From Heterostelium multicystogenum (lineage: Eukaryota > Evosea > Eumycetozoa > Acytosteliales > Acytosteliaceae), in NCBI GenBank assembly GCA_003667245.1, contig RCNN01000246.1, positions 1 through 64,000 on the forward strand: a DNA stretch of 64,000 nt. Direction: 5' to 3'. Numbering within the stretch: the first letter of the stretch is position 1; every line of letters starts with the position of its first letter. Positions 63,860-64,000 of this stretch are shown here, one piece after another. Position numbers and translations under genes: made by a program. Below the pieces are notes generated by a model. The model was not told the origin of the DNA. It saw only the letters and a program-made list of their open reading frames with translations, and did not search any database.

Positions 63860-64000
63860 TGGGGATACCACCTAAATTTGATGAATCAAACATTGTGTGT
63901 ATAATTTCTCTCAAATCAAAGACTATTTAAATATTTATTTTGGATCCTATGACTCATTATAATAGGAAAGTTGAATTGGATATGAAAAGGATTAAAACTA

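Overview
The window is nuclear DNA from a dictyostelid social amoeba (Amoebozoa). The evidence is very AT-rich spacers, short GT-AG introns (mostly 55-110 bases), AGA- and A/T-ending codons, and dictyostelid-style families: leishmanolysin-like peptidases, B-box/Kelch proteins, long ankyrin and F-box/LRR-like proteins, a cellulose-binding CBM49 protein and a FYVE-RhoGEF. I cannot name the species; a Polysphondylium/Heterostelium- or Cavenderia-like dictyostelid would fit.

Layout. 1-740: C-terminus of a URI-like prefoldin protein (+). 886-1925: a probable multi-pass membrane protein (-). 2306-4050 and 9279-11151: two leishmanolysin (M8) paralogues, flanking a serine carboxypeptidase (+, 5226-6781) and an intact ankyrin protein (-). 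12398-13506: a 2OG-Fe(II) oxygenase (+). 13.5-17.2 kb is non-coding and holds a GC-rich hairpin. 17.2-26.5 kb: a two-zinc-finger coiled-coil protein (+), a Tpt1 RNA phosphotransferase (-), a B-box/Kelch protein (-), a PDI-like protein without active cysteines (+), ZFPL1 (-) and a papain-like protease (+). 26.7-30.7 kb: a formin (-). 31.7-32.9 kb: an ER DnaJ (+). 34.0-36.7 kb: a DH-PH-FYVE RhoGEF (+). 37.9-40.5 kb: a CBM49 protein (-) and an F-box/LRR-like protein (+). 42.7-44.7 kb: a MYND-finger protein (+) and an oxysterol-binding protein (-). 47.0-48.3 kb: GDP-mannose 4,6-dehydratase (+). 48.5-61.5 kb: one very large gene for DNA-PKcs (-). 61.7-62.5 kb: a bacterial-type ferritin-like protein (-). 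63.1-64 kb: a RING protein (-) and a possible edge gene (+).

Most genes are broken by one-base shifts. Many sit in A or T runs, and they hit conserved housekeeping genes (DNA-PKcs, GMD, DnaJ) as well as expendable families. I therefore read most of them as consensus or homopolymer errors in the assembly, not as decay, and annotate the loci as genes. Joined readings across shifts are inference.

The genes do not form one pathway. Recurring themes are secretion and the cell surface (M8 and S10 peptidases, cysteine protease, CBM49 protein, GMD for fucose donors, PDI-like protein, ER DnaJ, ZFPL1), actin and Rho signalling (formin, RhoGEF), and genome maintenance (DNA-PKcs). I found no tRNA, rRNA, CRISPR array or complete transposon.
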